A stretch of DNA of 64,000 nt from Willaertia magna (taxonomy: Eukaryota; Heterolobosea; Eutetramitea; Acrasida; Naegleriidae), in contig CADWAF010000943.1 in assembly GCA_902984215.1 (NCBI GenBank), positions 1 to 64,000 on the forward strand, written 5' to 3'. The notes under the pieces are model-generated. The model was not told the DNA's origin and made no database searches. It saw only the letters and a program-made list of their open reading frames with translations. Made by a program: the position numbers and the translations under genes. Of the stretch, positions 49,680 through 61,362 are shown piece by piece. Each line of letters begins with the position of its first letter. Position 1 is the first letter of the stretch.

Positions 49680-51119
49680 ATGTCCAGCTCAGAAGAAACA
49701 ACATTGAATGACGCTACCAGCCCCGTTATTAGGAAAGACTTTTTGTTGTCTCCTCCAGTTTGGGGTTCTTTACTGTTTAATATCCAAGGAATTCGACTAG
49801 AAATTAAAGAAAGGCGTAAGTATGAAAAACATGTTTATATTAAAGGAGAATAAGCTGCGTATAAGAATTTGATTAAAGAGTTTTATTTAGAAAAAGAAGA
49901 AAAACATGATACTCCAAAATTTACTAGTAGTATTGGTTTTAAGGTTCTGAAGTGGGTTGCAAAAGGAAAATTAAAGGCTAAAAGACAAAGATATGAGTTA
50001 CTAAGGAAAAACCTACAAGAGATAATACAGTCAAAGAAAATAGTAACAGTTGTAAATACTTTAGAAGATATTCAAAAAATTGAAAAACATAAACAAGGAA
50101 ACTTCAACTTGTATACGTAAGTATTGACTTATTTACTGGATAAATACATGGATTCATATGAAATATTTAGGGATGAAAATTTATCAAAGAGGGAAGAATT
50201 AAGGAAAACCCCTATGGTAAAGAGATCAATAGATAAGTTGTGGAAATCTGTATTAAAGAGTAATGGATTATTATTGAAGGAAACTTATATAGAAATTGTG
50301 TTAATTATTTATGATTTATTAATGGTTCCAAACAATTCATTGGAAGAAGCTAAGGCAATGGCTGAAGATGAATGGAGGGCTGATGCTGGAGGTGATGTAA
50401 AAACTATGAATCATTCTAAATTCTTTGACGCCTTTTTTGAATTAGCTGACATTTGGACAGAATTTATAGATCCTAATGAATATAGTCTATTTCTAAATTG
50501 TATGAATAAGAGAGTAAGTGATGAATGTCAGAAAAAAAACAATGGCCTAATGAAGCCATATGAATATGAAAGTGAGGAAGAGAGGATACTAATGTCTTAT
50601 TTAATTAAGCCGTCAGAATCTGAAACTGAGCCAACCCCTCAAGTAAAAACACCAAGGAGACGCAATAGTACTGGAACTGACAAGAGCACCCCAAGCTCTC
50701 TCTCACGCGTTAAAAAACATGACAGTGGAACTATTAATAAGGCATTGAAGAATGATAAACCTAAGATAAATGCAATTATAAAAAAGATGGAATTAGTGAA
50801 TGACAAATTAGACAACAAAAACCAAATACCCAACAAGTTATTTTCAAAATCACCCTTGAAACAACATTCTATAGATGATAAGAAGAAAGCTAAACAACTT
50901 TCATTAAATGGAGTGAAAAGTAAATATTTAGAAGATAGTGTTAACAAGAAACCAAGAAGTGATATGACCTTAGAAAAAGTTATACTTCACCAGATGAGAC
51001 ATACCCATACTTTAAAGAAGTATCCCGTTTCCTATGTGCATTTATGTGGATTTTTAGAACTTGGAGTTGTTGGGGCTGAGGATATATATGGAGAACAAAA
51101 AAAGAAAGAAGAAAAGTAA
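49680..51119 (+). CDS. Uncharacterised, probably flagellum-associated protein, three exons
   Basis: Exons 49680-49815, 49855-50116 and 50171-51119 give 448 residues; introns are 39 and 54 nt. The first acceptor was chosen because the other AG sites leave stop codons. Residues 175-265 contain a pattern seen in many protist ciliary proteins: SLEEAKAMAEDEWRADAGG, then FFDAFFELADIWTEFIDPNEY, EF-hand-like in spacing but without clear calcium loops. The C-terminal third is basic and Ser-rich with a Pro/Arg patch. The neighbours on the same side are an LC8 dynein light chain, an FxPxIN protein and WDR60, supporting a flagellar role. The family cannot be named from sequence alone. Confidence 0.6.
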
Positions 51120-51151
51120 TGAACTATTTAGATTATTAATATTTACAACAT

Positions 51152-51605
51152 TTATAAAGCTAAGAAATAGGTTAACAACAAACTGTAAATAACAACAATA
51201 CAAACCTTTAAACACTAGAATTGCAAGGTTTCCATTAAAATACATGTAAAGTAAATTCTTTGCTTCGTGAGTGATTGAGAAACCGTAACCCTCACCAATA
51301 ATGCAGTGCCATGATTTTCCATACTTTTTATCCATTTGAGTTTTTACAGCCTTAGCAGCATTCTAGTTGTACATTAGATATAAATTCTTTTATCAAGAAA
51401 GATGAACAAACTTACTTCATAGTTTTGAGCATGCTTTTCTAAGGCTGTTTCAATAGCGGAAGATACAGTTTCAACACAGTCCACTCTCATATCTTCCGGC
51501 ATATCACAGTGCTTATCTAAGTTCAATAATTCAATCGGAAAGATGAAGAAATGATCTTACCTTAACTAAAGCCATGTTATTTGCAGGATTGTTCTCGGAT
51601 TCCAT
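51152..51605 (-). CDS. LC8-type dynein light chain, multi-exon
   Basis: Exons 51605-51561, 51511-51416 and 51362-51206 carry the LC8 fold: VK-HCDMPEDMRVD, ALEKHAQNYE, QMDKKYGKSWHCIIGEGYGF, THEAKNLLYMYF and AILVFK. The first intron's acceptor is the second of two AGs, required by frame. The 3' end is uncertain. A 46-nt intron with a weak GTTTGT donor (51205-51160) would end the protein at 51152 as FKAL, about 101 residues. Without it the frame runs on to 51054 with a hydrophobic tail overlapping the convergent gene. LC8 is a dimeric hub in dyneins and many complexes. It is slightly divergent in charge from canonical LC8. It shares a 47-bp promoter with the next gene. Confidence 0.8.
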
Positions 51606-51652
51606 TTTTTATTGTTTAGAAAACGGTTGTAGTTTATGAAATAAGGAAAAAA
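51606..51652. promoter_or_regulatory. 47-bp bidirectional gap between two start codons
   Basis: The start codons of the LC8 gene (minus, 51605) and the FxPxIN gene (plus, 51653) are separated by only 47 bp. Both promoters and leaders must overlap this space or extend into the opposite coding region. It suggests coordinated transcription. Confidence 0.6.
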
Positions 51653-53189
51653 ATGAGCACCTCAAAAAGCCCCTTAACAGAAGAGAAACAAGCCGTTGAG
51701 AAAGTTGTAGCAGAGAAGAATAATGACAATAGCGGTGAAACACCTAATGTTGGTGTAGCATTATATGAAAAGGGGAGGCAATTTTTGGAATTGAAAGAGG
51801 CTAAAATCAATAAGGAAAGAGAGAAAATTCAACAAAAAGGAGTAGATGATTTAACGTTTAAACCAGAAATATCTAAGAAAGCAAAAAAGATAACTAGAGA
51901 AAGTAATTGTTATGAATACAATAACAAATGGGTATGTACCTTAAAAAATGTATTCTTAATAATTAATGGTTATGTTCTTTTATTAGAGAGAGAGAGTAGA
52001 CAGTGAAATTGAGGAAATGAGACAAAGAAAATTAAGGGAAGAGGAAGAACAAAACCTTGCAAAAACTATACCTATTTCTGAGGTATCTAAGACTATAATA
52101 AAGAAGAAACAAGAACAAAAGGAATATATTGGCCCAATATCGGGTTGGGAGAAAAGAGTAGATGAATATAAGCATCTAAAAGAAACAACTTTGGAAGAAG
52201 AATTTGATTATAAACCTAAGATTAATGAAAGATCTCTCCAACTTGCAAAACATGCTAAGGATAGATGTGAAAATGGAAACACATTTGAACGATTGTACAA
52301 CATTGCTGTAAAAAAGAAATTAGAGAATGAACATAATAAGAGCACAGAAAATAATAAGAGCGCAGAACATCATAAAAATGATAACATTAGTGTTCAAGGT
52401 TCCGATGCTTCTGACATTCATGAGAAGTTACGTAGATCTGCCGATCATTTAGAATTTTGGAAGAAGTTATTTGACAAACAGGCAGAAGTTGATAAGAAAA
52501 AGGCTAAACTAAAGGAATATGAAGATCATAAGCATAGTTTCCATCCTAAAATTAATGCTAATTCAATTGACTTGGCAAAACATGCAACAAGGTCACCCTT
52601 ATATACCTTAAAGAAAAACGAAGAAGATTCATTTATGAAGGGTTCTCTTTCTCCAAGAGGGAAAATGGTGAAACCAAAGAAAAAGTTTGAAATATCTGAA
52701 TTTATTCAAAGAAGGTTGAATAGAGAAAAACAAAAGGAGGATAAATTGAAACAGATGAAACAAAATCAACGAGAAGAGGAAATGAAGGAATGTACTTTTA
52801 AACCTAATATAAATCAAAAGTCTTTAGAGTTAGCTAACTTGTGGATTCAAGCGTTTGAGAATGAAATAGTGGAGGAGTACGATTTTAGTCCAGAAATTAG
52901 AAAAAGACTTTCTTTAACCACCTCTCCAAAGGAATACAATACAAAGAAACCATCTCCAACTATTAAGAAAGTGTTTAACAACTTTTCTTCAAGGAACGAC
53001 CTAGGTATGCATACAACTTTAGAAAAGGGCTGGAATGTAACATCTCCTATTAAACACCATTCTCCCAAGAGAAGCGAGATTGTTGAAGAAGAAAAAGAAG
53101 AATTCTCTGACGATGACTTATTAATGATTGAAGATGAAATGCAAAGTTGCTTAGAAGAATGGTCCAAACTAGAGAGCTCAACACTGTAA
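51653..53189 (+). CDS. FxPxIN-repeat coiled-coil protein, likely ciliary/cytoskeletal
   Basis: Exon 1 is 51653-51931 and exon 2 is 51987-53189, with a 55-nt GTATGT intron, giving 493 residues. Five copies of a short motif are spread along the chain: LTFKPEISKKAKK, FDYKPKINERSLQLAKHA, HSFHPKINANSIDLAKHA, CTFKPNINQKSLELANLW and YDFSPEI. Between them are Lys/Glu-rich coiled coils. Repeats of F-x-P-x-I-N-x2-S with L-A-x-H are common in proteins of ciliates and kinetoplastids linked to the cytoskeleton, but no precise function is known. The C-terminus is acidic. The stop is 2 bp from the convergent WDR60 stop. Confidence 0.7.
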
Positions 53190-53191
53190 AA

Positions 53192-55556
53192 TTAGCAAAT
53201 ATAAGACTTTATTTCTTTTTCCAATTCTTTTAAATAGTATTCTAAGTCAGTATTTGGGAATGGGAGTTGCGTCCAATGCAAATCTACGTTCCCGTTTGCA
53301 TAACCGATGGCAATATTGTTGTTTGGTTGAATTTTTGTATCCTTACTTCCTTTAACCAAAATATCAAAAGCCTTTTGTTTTTGTGACAGTGCTGGAAGTC
53401 CCAAATTGCTCGTCACTCTGCTACTTATTTCTCCTTCTTTTAAGGTTAACTTTTCTCTGAAAATTAGCTTGTCTGGGTTTTGATTGGACAACTTCAGTAT
53501 CAGCAAATCATCTGAAATAGTCAACACAAAAAACAAAGATGGATCAGAGGCACTCCATTTTATGTCTAGGATGGGAGAGGAAGTATAGTGTTTAAAATTG
53601 ATTATTGGGTCCTCATAGTCATTTATATAGAGATTGAAACTGCCATCTTCAAAGCCTACCAAAAAGAAATGAGGGAGAAAAATATTGAAATCAATACATG
53701 TTGCCTTAATGGGAGATATATCAAAAATCGCAGGATAAGAATTCTTTCTTTTACAAATATTGTAAGGTTTAATATTGTGCTCAAATCTTCCTCTTCTAAG
53801 TATCTTTCCAAAGTCTGTTCCAATCAAGAGTCTAAAGAAAATTAATTTTTAAAACAGTAAAGAACACTTACTGTGATGTATTCGAGGGATCTATGTCAAT
53901 GAATGAAGCAGCTGATATAGAGGGCAGAACTTCTTGTTCGTGAATATCATTTTCTTTTTTTTCCGTTGTTCTAAAAATCAAAGATCCAAACTTCTCATCA
54001 TCAATATCTGGTTTTAAGTTGAGTTCTGGAAATGGTTCCCCAAAAACGTTTAGTTTACCACTATTCACCAACTTAACCTTCCCTCCTATGGATAAACCAT
54101 ATTCTGTTTCTGAAATAGCTCTATTGAAATAGTGAGTCACAAAACCATTACAAAAAAAACTTACTGTTGGGAGAGAAATGCAACTAGCCAATAAATTATA
54201 TTACCACCTTCATCCATGGAGATTATGTAGTTATCTACTGTTCTTGACTGTTTGGCAAATATTGATAAGTTATAACCAACTGCCAACACTCGTTTCACAG
54301 GCATTAAGTGTGTTTCGTTGAAAAAACTGGCTGTACAATAAGAAGGATAAATAACTGAAATGGTTTCCTTTCCAACTTGTCTTTGTGTTGGAAATTGGTT
54401 GGCATCCCAAACTATCAGAGAGCCATCACTTGAACCAGCTACAACAATATTGGGCCTATCTGGAAGACAACACACAGACGTTAATGAGCAGTCACAAACT
54501 AAAATACCAATAGGATACTTTGGACTTAAGGGATCCCAAATACAAATAACACCTTTATCATCAATATAGCCACCTTGACAACTTCCATAACATACAATTA
54601 AACGATTGTTATTGGTGAAAAGAATTTCTTATAAGGTTAATTGATTTAATTCTATATTATATCAACGTACCTTTAACTTCTCTTTTAGACGTAACAGGAT
54701 GTAAAAATGTAGAGCTACTAGCGCTAAATTTGAAAGTAGAATTATTAGTTGTTGTTTCAATTTTCTTTCCACCCACAACCAACTCATTCGATTCCAATAT
54801 TCTGTCACAAACAGGCCCAACAGCCTTTAAAAATCTTCCTAAAGCCATAGAATTAAATTTAAATCTATCCATACTATTTCTAGGATTACTTTTATTTGAA
54901 ATTCCAAGATCCTCTGGTGCCTGAACTGATCTGCTAATTTGTAAGGAATTAATTGTGTTGACACTTGAATCTTTTCTTTCATTAACTGAGGGACATTGTA
55001 CAGTAGCAGTCATTGAACCACTTTTAATAAATGATCGTTGATATAATTCAAAATCAGAAAGGGGAGGCAAATCGAATAACTCTGAACCAACTAGATCCAT
55101 ACTTATTAAATCTGAAATCATTGTAGCTCTATCATATCTCTTTTTCATTTTATCATATTTTTCTTTTTCTTCCTTAGACATTGTTGGTTTAACCTTAATG
55201 GCTTTTTGTTGAAATATAATTTCCTGATTTTCTTGTTTTAATTTATCTTCCAATTCTTGTTTTCCTTTTTTTTCAAGTATTGCTTCATTTTCCATATTCA
55301 TCAATAACATAGCCTCTCTTTTTTAATAATTAATTTTCAAGAATATTTCTTGTTATTAATCTTACCTTACTGCATTATTTACCAACGATGGCGTACTCGT
55401 TCTACTATTTAATGTTGTCGTTGTAGGCTTAGATACTGTAACATTCTTGTTAACTATCACTGGCTGATCCTTAATATTATTGTTGTTGGGAGCTACAAAA
55501 TCTTCCTCAAAATCATCTTCAAAATCCGATTCAAAGTCATCCTCATAATCCGACAT
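53192..55556 (-). CDS. WDR60: WDR60/DYNC2I1, dynein-2 (IFT) intermediate chain, five exons
   Basis: Exons 55556-55366, 55317-54671, 54627-54165, 54120-53872 and 53831-53192 join in frame to 729 residues. The N-terminus is acidic (MSDYEDDFESDFEDDFEEDF), as in WDR60. A helical segment is followed by SELFDLPPLSDFELYQRSFI, the dynein-2 intermediate-chain signature, and then a WD40 propeller: GVICIWDPLSP, VVAGSSDGSLIVWDANQF, then ISMDEGGNIIYWL and FLVGFEDGSFNLY. The dynein-2 motor powers retrograde intraflagellar transport, so this gene implies a flagellated stage. It is shorter than the human protein (about 1060) because the disordered N-terminal part is reduced. Introns are 40-50 nt. It neighbours LC8, a known dynein-2 subunit. 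Confidence 0.9.
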
Positions 55557-55612
55557 ATTTTTTTGTAGTCTGAATAGAAAATGGCGCCCAAATGTTACAT
55601 CTACAAAAATTT

Positions 55613-57996
55613 TTATTGTTCTAAAAGTTGAAGGAGACGTTTAGCCTTGTCAGAAATATTTTGCAATTGTTTGACTTGTTTGTTTGGAAGTTTTCCGAAT
55701 TGTTGTTGTTTTAATTTAAATTCTATTGCGTTTTTTAATGTTGTAATTAATAAATTTTCTCCCTTTTCTTGTACTGTATTTTCTTCTTCTTGTTTTTCTT
55801 CATTTTCTTTTTTACTATCGTCTTCATCTTCTTCTTTTTCAGTTTCGTCACTATCTCCTTCTTCTAAATTTAAGGATGAAGAAGACATGGTATTAATTCT
55901 TTTTACTTTATCTTCTTCTCTTTTAAGTTGTTTTACAGCTTGTTCTTCACCACCAGCCTCACTAATATGACTTAAAACTGCACTATATGATTCCTCCATA
56001 ATAGATAAGAAAATATTTAAAATTGTACAGACTTTAATTATTGTGTAAAAATAATAATAATTTTAAAATTATAATACTTACTGAAAAGTAATAACTTAAT
56101 TTTGGTTAATAAAAATTTAAGAAAATATATTACTTACATAAACAACTAAATATACTCTACTAAGAAATCTATAAAAATCATTAAAACCATAAACTTTGTC
56201 AAAAATTATACGTATATTGTCACCATTCATTGCAGAGAACAAAGTGACCATACTTGCATCAATATTATAAAAATAATCTTAATAATATTAGACTAAAAAA
56301 GTAAAATGTTAATTAACTTACAGGTATAAAAACCGAACCAACAGGTACCAGCTAAAACAAATCCAATAAATACAGGTAAAATACTAAGTACATATTTAAT
56401 AATGTTTGGGATGGCAGACGTAAAAGCTCTGATGGCTAAATAAAACTTTGCCTGGTAATTGAAATACTTCGCTAAAGCAGTGGCACAAAGTAATGCACCA
56501 AGGGCCAATAATGTTTGTGAGAATGTATCAACATTCTGTTCATATTTTACAACTCTAACTAACATGGCAAATAAGCCTACAATTAAGAAAATATCTTTAG
56601 CCAAAGAAACAGGTAACCAAATACCTAAATATTTAACAAAGAAACTTGCAAATGTAATTCTTCTATCTCTTCTCCTTTGTTTCTTTTTAAAGAATAATTT
56701 TAAATTTACAATAGTACCTTAATCAATTCATTCTACTTACAATAAACACTCTAATTCTTGTAATAAATGATTTCAAATAAAAAACAAAAGAAATAAACGA
56801 TAAAATACACAAAATTATACCAATATAACCTCTAGGCTTCTGGAAAAGTGAGGCATAATAATCATTATCATTGGCAATACAATTGTCTAACAGTATTGTT
56901 ATTAAACAAAAACAAATTGAAAATCAAAACCTACCGTAACTTAACATTATTTGCATTGGAACACGACCTCCACCCGCAAATAAGAATTTAATATCTACCT
57001 TCCAAAGATAACAATTTGGAAATCCAGAAACACTGGTATCTAAATTAATATAAGAAAACTTTAAATCCAATTCTTCCAATCTATCAACAACGTATTTTAA
57101 TTCATCTCCCGTTTCATCTAATAAAGATCCATATACATTGTCTTTATCTAAGGTCTCATTCACATAATAACTTTCAGATAAAAAGATAGATTTAATCCTT
57201 TCTCTAGAAATATATCTCCAATCGATAATCGAAGGATCAGAATCATATCTTGTTTCGTTACTTAATAACACTCTTGGATTTTTAGTCATCAATTTGGCAC
57301 TCATCTTAACGATAGGGTCAGGGGCGAAAAATACACTCACACTCTTCTCTGGAAAAGCATAAAACTTATCAACAACACCTTTAACATTTTCCTTTAAATC
57401 ATCTACATTAAATATATAAAAAGTTGCAATTCCCTCAGGATTGGATTGAATTGACTCAAAATCTCTATCATTTACGGAATAAATTTAACATGTGACTATT
57501 TAACTTACTTTGGTAAAAAAGTATTCTGTAAAGTATAATAAACATCTACATGCATGTAATTATTTCAATTTTATATAAAATAGTACCAAATAAATAAATA
57601 ATTATTTAAACACATACCTGCTTTAAAATTTTTGTACTCCTGAATATAAAAGTAAACAAAAATGAAACAAAAAACAACTTGTAAAATCTCTACAACTAAC
57701 TTTGTTGGAAATATACGATATTTAAGAAATTTTTCAATAATTGATTGTTCAACCAAGTCATCTTCTTTTATTTGTTTAGGTAAAACATTTTCCTTTAAAA
57801 ATTTATATGATTTACCAAGAACTGTATCTTTTGTAGATGCACCAAAAGTAGCTGCTTGAGTTGAAGCGGAAGGTAAATTAGTATTCACAACAAGATTATC
57901 GTCATCAAAATTAACTGGACTAGCGCTTGTTGTTCCCAATAACGATTGTCCTAAATCAAGGTTTTTCGATGATAACATTTTTGAAGTTAAACTCAT
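55613..57996 (-). CDS. Mucolipin-type TRP cation channel (TRPML), eight exons
   Basis: Exons: 57996-57618, 57545-57509, 57464-56935, 56886-56741, 56682-56322, 56277-56138, 56094-56082 and 56031-55613; phases agree throughout and give 674 residues. The order follows mucolipins: cytosolic N-terminus, TM1 (VVEILQVVFCFIFVYFYI), a large luminal loop with N-glycosylation sites, TM2-TM5, and the pore MVTLFSAMNGDNIRIIF with the NGD filter. TM6 (SRVYLVVYLLLFICTILNIF) follows, then an acidic cytosolic tail. Exon 7 is only 13 nt and lies in TM6; with it TM6 aligns to animal TRPML without a gap. TRPML channels release cations from late endosomes and lysosomes. Rab7 and VPS11 genes for the same compartment are in this window. 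Confidence 0.88.
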
Positions 57997-58398
57997 TTTT
58001 TTATTGAGCTTGAAGCGAGCGGAGAACAGATAAAGAACAACTTGGGTATTTACGATCAGTAAATTTCATTCCAAAAAACATAAGGATTACGATAAGCGAG
58101 TGGTTGGGGCATTTGGTTTTGGGCGTTATTGTTGTCACAAAGCAAATTTCATGGGTGGTATTCTTTGTATGAGCCTTGTTGTTTAATTCTTTCGGAAGGT
58201 GTTAAAAGTGTACCGCACGAAGGGGAATTTAAATTTATTGTTTAAAAATTCTTTGTAGCTTGAATTGAACTGATGGTGGAGATAAAACTTCACTTTTATA
58301 AACAATTGCAGTCTTAGACAAGACCTTACACAAATATTTACCACTTAGTTCAACAAATATTTAGAATAAATATTTTCACATTTTCCGATAAATAAAAA
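57997..58398. other. Divergent promoter region between TRPML and SPOUT1 genes
   Basis: A 402-bp gap with no recognised gene. It is less AT-rich than other gaps in its first half. TTCCGA lies at 58383-58388, 11 bp before the SPOUT1 start, a position similar to TCGGAA before VPS11. Confidence 0.5.
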
Positions 58399-59967
58399 AT
58401 GTCTAACAAAAAAGAATTTATTTTAAATGAAGAAGCAAAGAAATTAATTGATTCCTATGAAGAAAGTGATGATGAAGAAAATGCAGGTTTAGTTACAAAG
58501 CATCAAATTAAACAAGATTTATCTGGTACAAAAAATTTACATAAAAAAGAAAAAGAAAATGATAATATTATTGAAAAAGTTAAAGATTTAAATAAACAAA
58601 CAGAACAAAATAAAGAAGTTAAAGAAATAAGAAAAGAAATTTCTAAAATAAAAAAGAAATTAAATGATTTAGATGAAGATGATAATTCTACAAAGAAAAA
58701 GAATCTTCAACAAGATATTTCTAGATTAAAAACAAAAGAAAATGTACTTTTAAGAAAACAAAAGAAAAGTAATGTAAATGAAGAAGGTTTTTCAGAAACT
58801 TCAACAACTACTACTCGTTATACAGTTAAAAGAAATAAAGAAGATGAAAAGGAAATTTTTGATAATGAACCTTCTCAAAAGAAGAAAAAGGATAGTAAGA
58901 TTATTGTTGAAGATGTTTCTCCTTATACAAGACAATCTTATTCCGTTAGTATAGCAATCCCAGGTTCTGTTATTAGTCAAGGTATGTCGGATGAAAGAAA
59001 ATCCTTAATTGCAGCATCTATCGCTCGTTTATGTACTATTCATAAAGTAAATGAGATTATTATCTATAATGAAGAAGGTACCCCTTTAGAGCTTGAAAAC
59101 TTTTTACCTAACATGGAACCTCCAATCATAAGTAAACAACAACAACAAGAACAAAATGAGGAATATGATGAAGATAACAATAAAGGCTATGGAAAAGGCG
59201 GTAAATTTAATGTAAGAGTACCTGTAGAGAAACACACTTATTTGGGTAATGTTTTGTATTATTTAGAAACTCCACCACATTTAAGGGATGAATTAATTGT
59301 TCCATTGAAAATGTTACAAACGATTGCACAATCTGATATTTCGCTAGATTGTGAACATCATAGAACTGAAAAACAATTTGTTGAAGGAGTTGTACAAGAA
59401 GATGGTGCTAGTGTTTATATTGGTGGACGTCACACTATAGAATTAAAAGGACAACAAGTACCACCTGGATTAAGGGTTACTGTTGAGATTTCTAAATCAA
59501 AGAAAGGAAGTGGTAGAATTGTTAGTTCACAAGAACCTCAAAAGAAAGGTATTTATTGGGGATATAATGTTAGAATTGCCTCATGTTTTAGTGAAATATT
59601 TACTCAATGTCCTTATGAAAATGAAGGATATGATGTAATAACTACACATTCAGATTTTGGAAAGAATGTTGACGCTAAGAATTTTAGTATTCCAAGTTTT
59701 AAACATTTATTAATTGTTTTTGGTGGTTTGGAAGTAATTTCTAAAGCAATATCCTCTGATATTAATTTCAAATCTAATGTTGATAATAGAAAACTCTTTG
59801 ACCTATTTGTTAATGTCATACCTAAACCTGGTACAACAAACATAAGTGTGGAAGAAATGATACCAATTAGTTTGAGTACTCTTAGAAAACATTTAGATTA
59901 TAATTTACCCCCTGCAAAAATAGAACCTAGAGACTTTTCTAATTTCTTTGTGCAACACAAGCAATAA
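58399..59967 (+). CDS. SPOUT1: SPOUT1 / CENP-32 family SPOUT methyltransferase
   Basis: 522 residues, no intron. Residues 1-175 are Lys/Glu-rich coiled coil. From about 178 the SPOUT methyltransferase fold begins: YSVSIAIPGSVISQ, IAASIARLCTIHKVNEIIIY, YLGNVLYYLETPPHLRD, and an inserted OB-like domain (GASVYIGGRHTIEL). The trefoil knot follows with YDVITTHSDFGKN, HLLIVFGGLE, and NVIPKPGTTNISVEE. These match human SPOUT1 (C9orf114/CENP-32) and archaeal homologues. The protein probably methylates RNA with SAM; in animals it also associates with spindle and centromere. The N-terminal extension is longer than usual. Confidence 0.92.
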   Translation: MSNKKEFILNEEAKKLIDSYEESDDEENAGLVTKHQIKQDLSGTKNLHKKEKENDNIIEKVKDLNKQTEQNKEVKEIRKEISKIKKKLNDLDEDDNSTKKKNLQQDISRLKTKENVLLRKQKKSNVNEEGFSETSTTTTRYTVKRNKEDEKEIFDNEPSQKKKKDSKIIVEDVSPYTRQSYSVSIAIPGSVISQGMSDERKSLIAASIARLCTIHKVNEIIIYNEEGTPLELENFLPNMEPPIISKQQQQEQNEEYDEDNNKGYGKGGKFNVRVPVEKHTYLGNVLYYLETPPHLRDELIVPLKMLQTIAQSDISLDCEHHRTEKQFVEGVVQEDGASVYIGGRHTIELKGQQVPPGLRVTVEISKSKKGSGRIVSSQEPQKKGIYWGYNVRIASCFSEIFTQCPYENEGYDVITTHSDFGKNVDAKNFSIPSFKHLLIVFGGLEVISKAISSDINFKSNVDNRKLFDLFVNVIPKPGTTNISVEEMIPISLSTLRKHLDYNLPPAKIEPRDFSNFFVQHKQ

Positions 59968-60162
59968 ATAAATATTTTCTTCTTTATAACTCTAAACAAT
60001 TAACTGCAACACACAAACAACTGACACTTTTGTTCCACCAAACCGCGTAGTATGAGATCCAGCTTGTTACTGATGTTGTCTATTAAAAAAATCTTCTCCC
60101 CAACAATATAAAATAGACAGGACTGCTGGGTTGTAAACATACTCATTGCCGATTCGAAAAAA

Positions 60163-61000
<838 letters not shown>

Positions 61001-61362
61001 AACCTTCTCTATATTGTATTGCTATTATAAAAAGAATGAAATTCCTAACTGTCTTAATGACGGAACAACGTTCTTCATCTTTGTACATAAGCTCAATAAT
61101 TTAAATTATATAAAAATTTTGCCTTTTCCCCAATATATGCTTCTTTCTTTTTGTTTATTGCTGTAATCTTGCTGTAGTTCTACTAGTGCTTGCGCTGATA
61201 CTTTAAAAGCCAAAGAGATAACTATTTGAGAAAGAAGGATAAGTGCGTTGCTCCCTTAATCACCAAATTTCTCAAGCCTTTACTTCTACACGCAAAATTA
61301 TTATTATTTTCTAATAAAAAGGACTTTTTGTTAGGAGAAGAAGAAGAGGGAAGAACAAAAAA
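61001..61362. other. Intergenic, nothing recognised
   Basis: A 362-bp stretch: 3' flank of Rab7 and promoter of the transporter gene. It ends in a purine-rich leader (AGAAGAAGAAGAGGGAAG) before the ATG. No RNA gene or repeat was seen. Confidence 0.55.

Noticed and set aside
51054..51335. LC8 frame read through to 51054 with a hydrophobic tail
   Set aside because: LC8 proteins end a few residues after the last strand (FKxG). The tail overlaps the convergent gene's coding end, so a last intron or an early stop is more likely, though not proven.
55613..55999. Separate 128-residue acidic protein gene
   Set aside because: It joins in phase to upstream exons and continues TM6 of the TRPML channel, so it is that gene's last exon.
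56718..56740. A 23-nt ultra-short intron in the TRPML gene
   Set aside because: GTAAGT to the first AG gives 23 nt, but the reading phase then fails. A 58-nt intron (56740-56683) ending at a later AG keeps frame and gives a sensible TM2 region.
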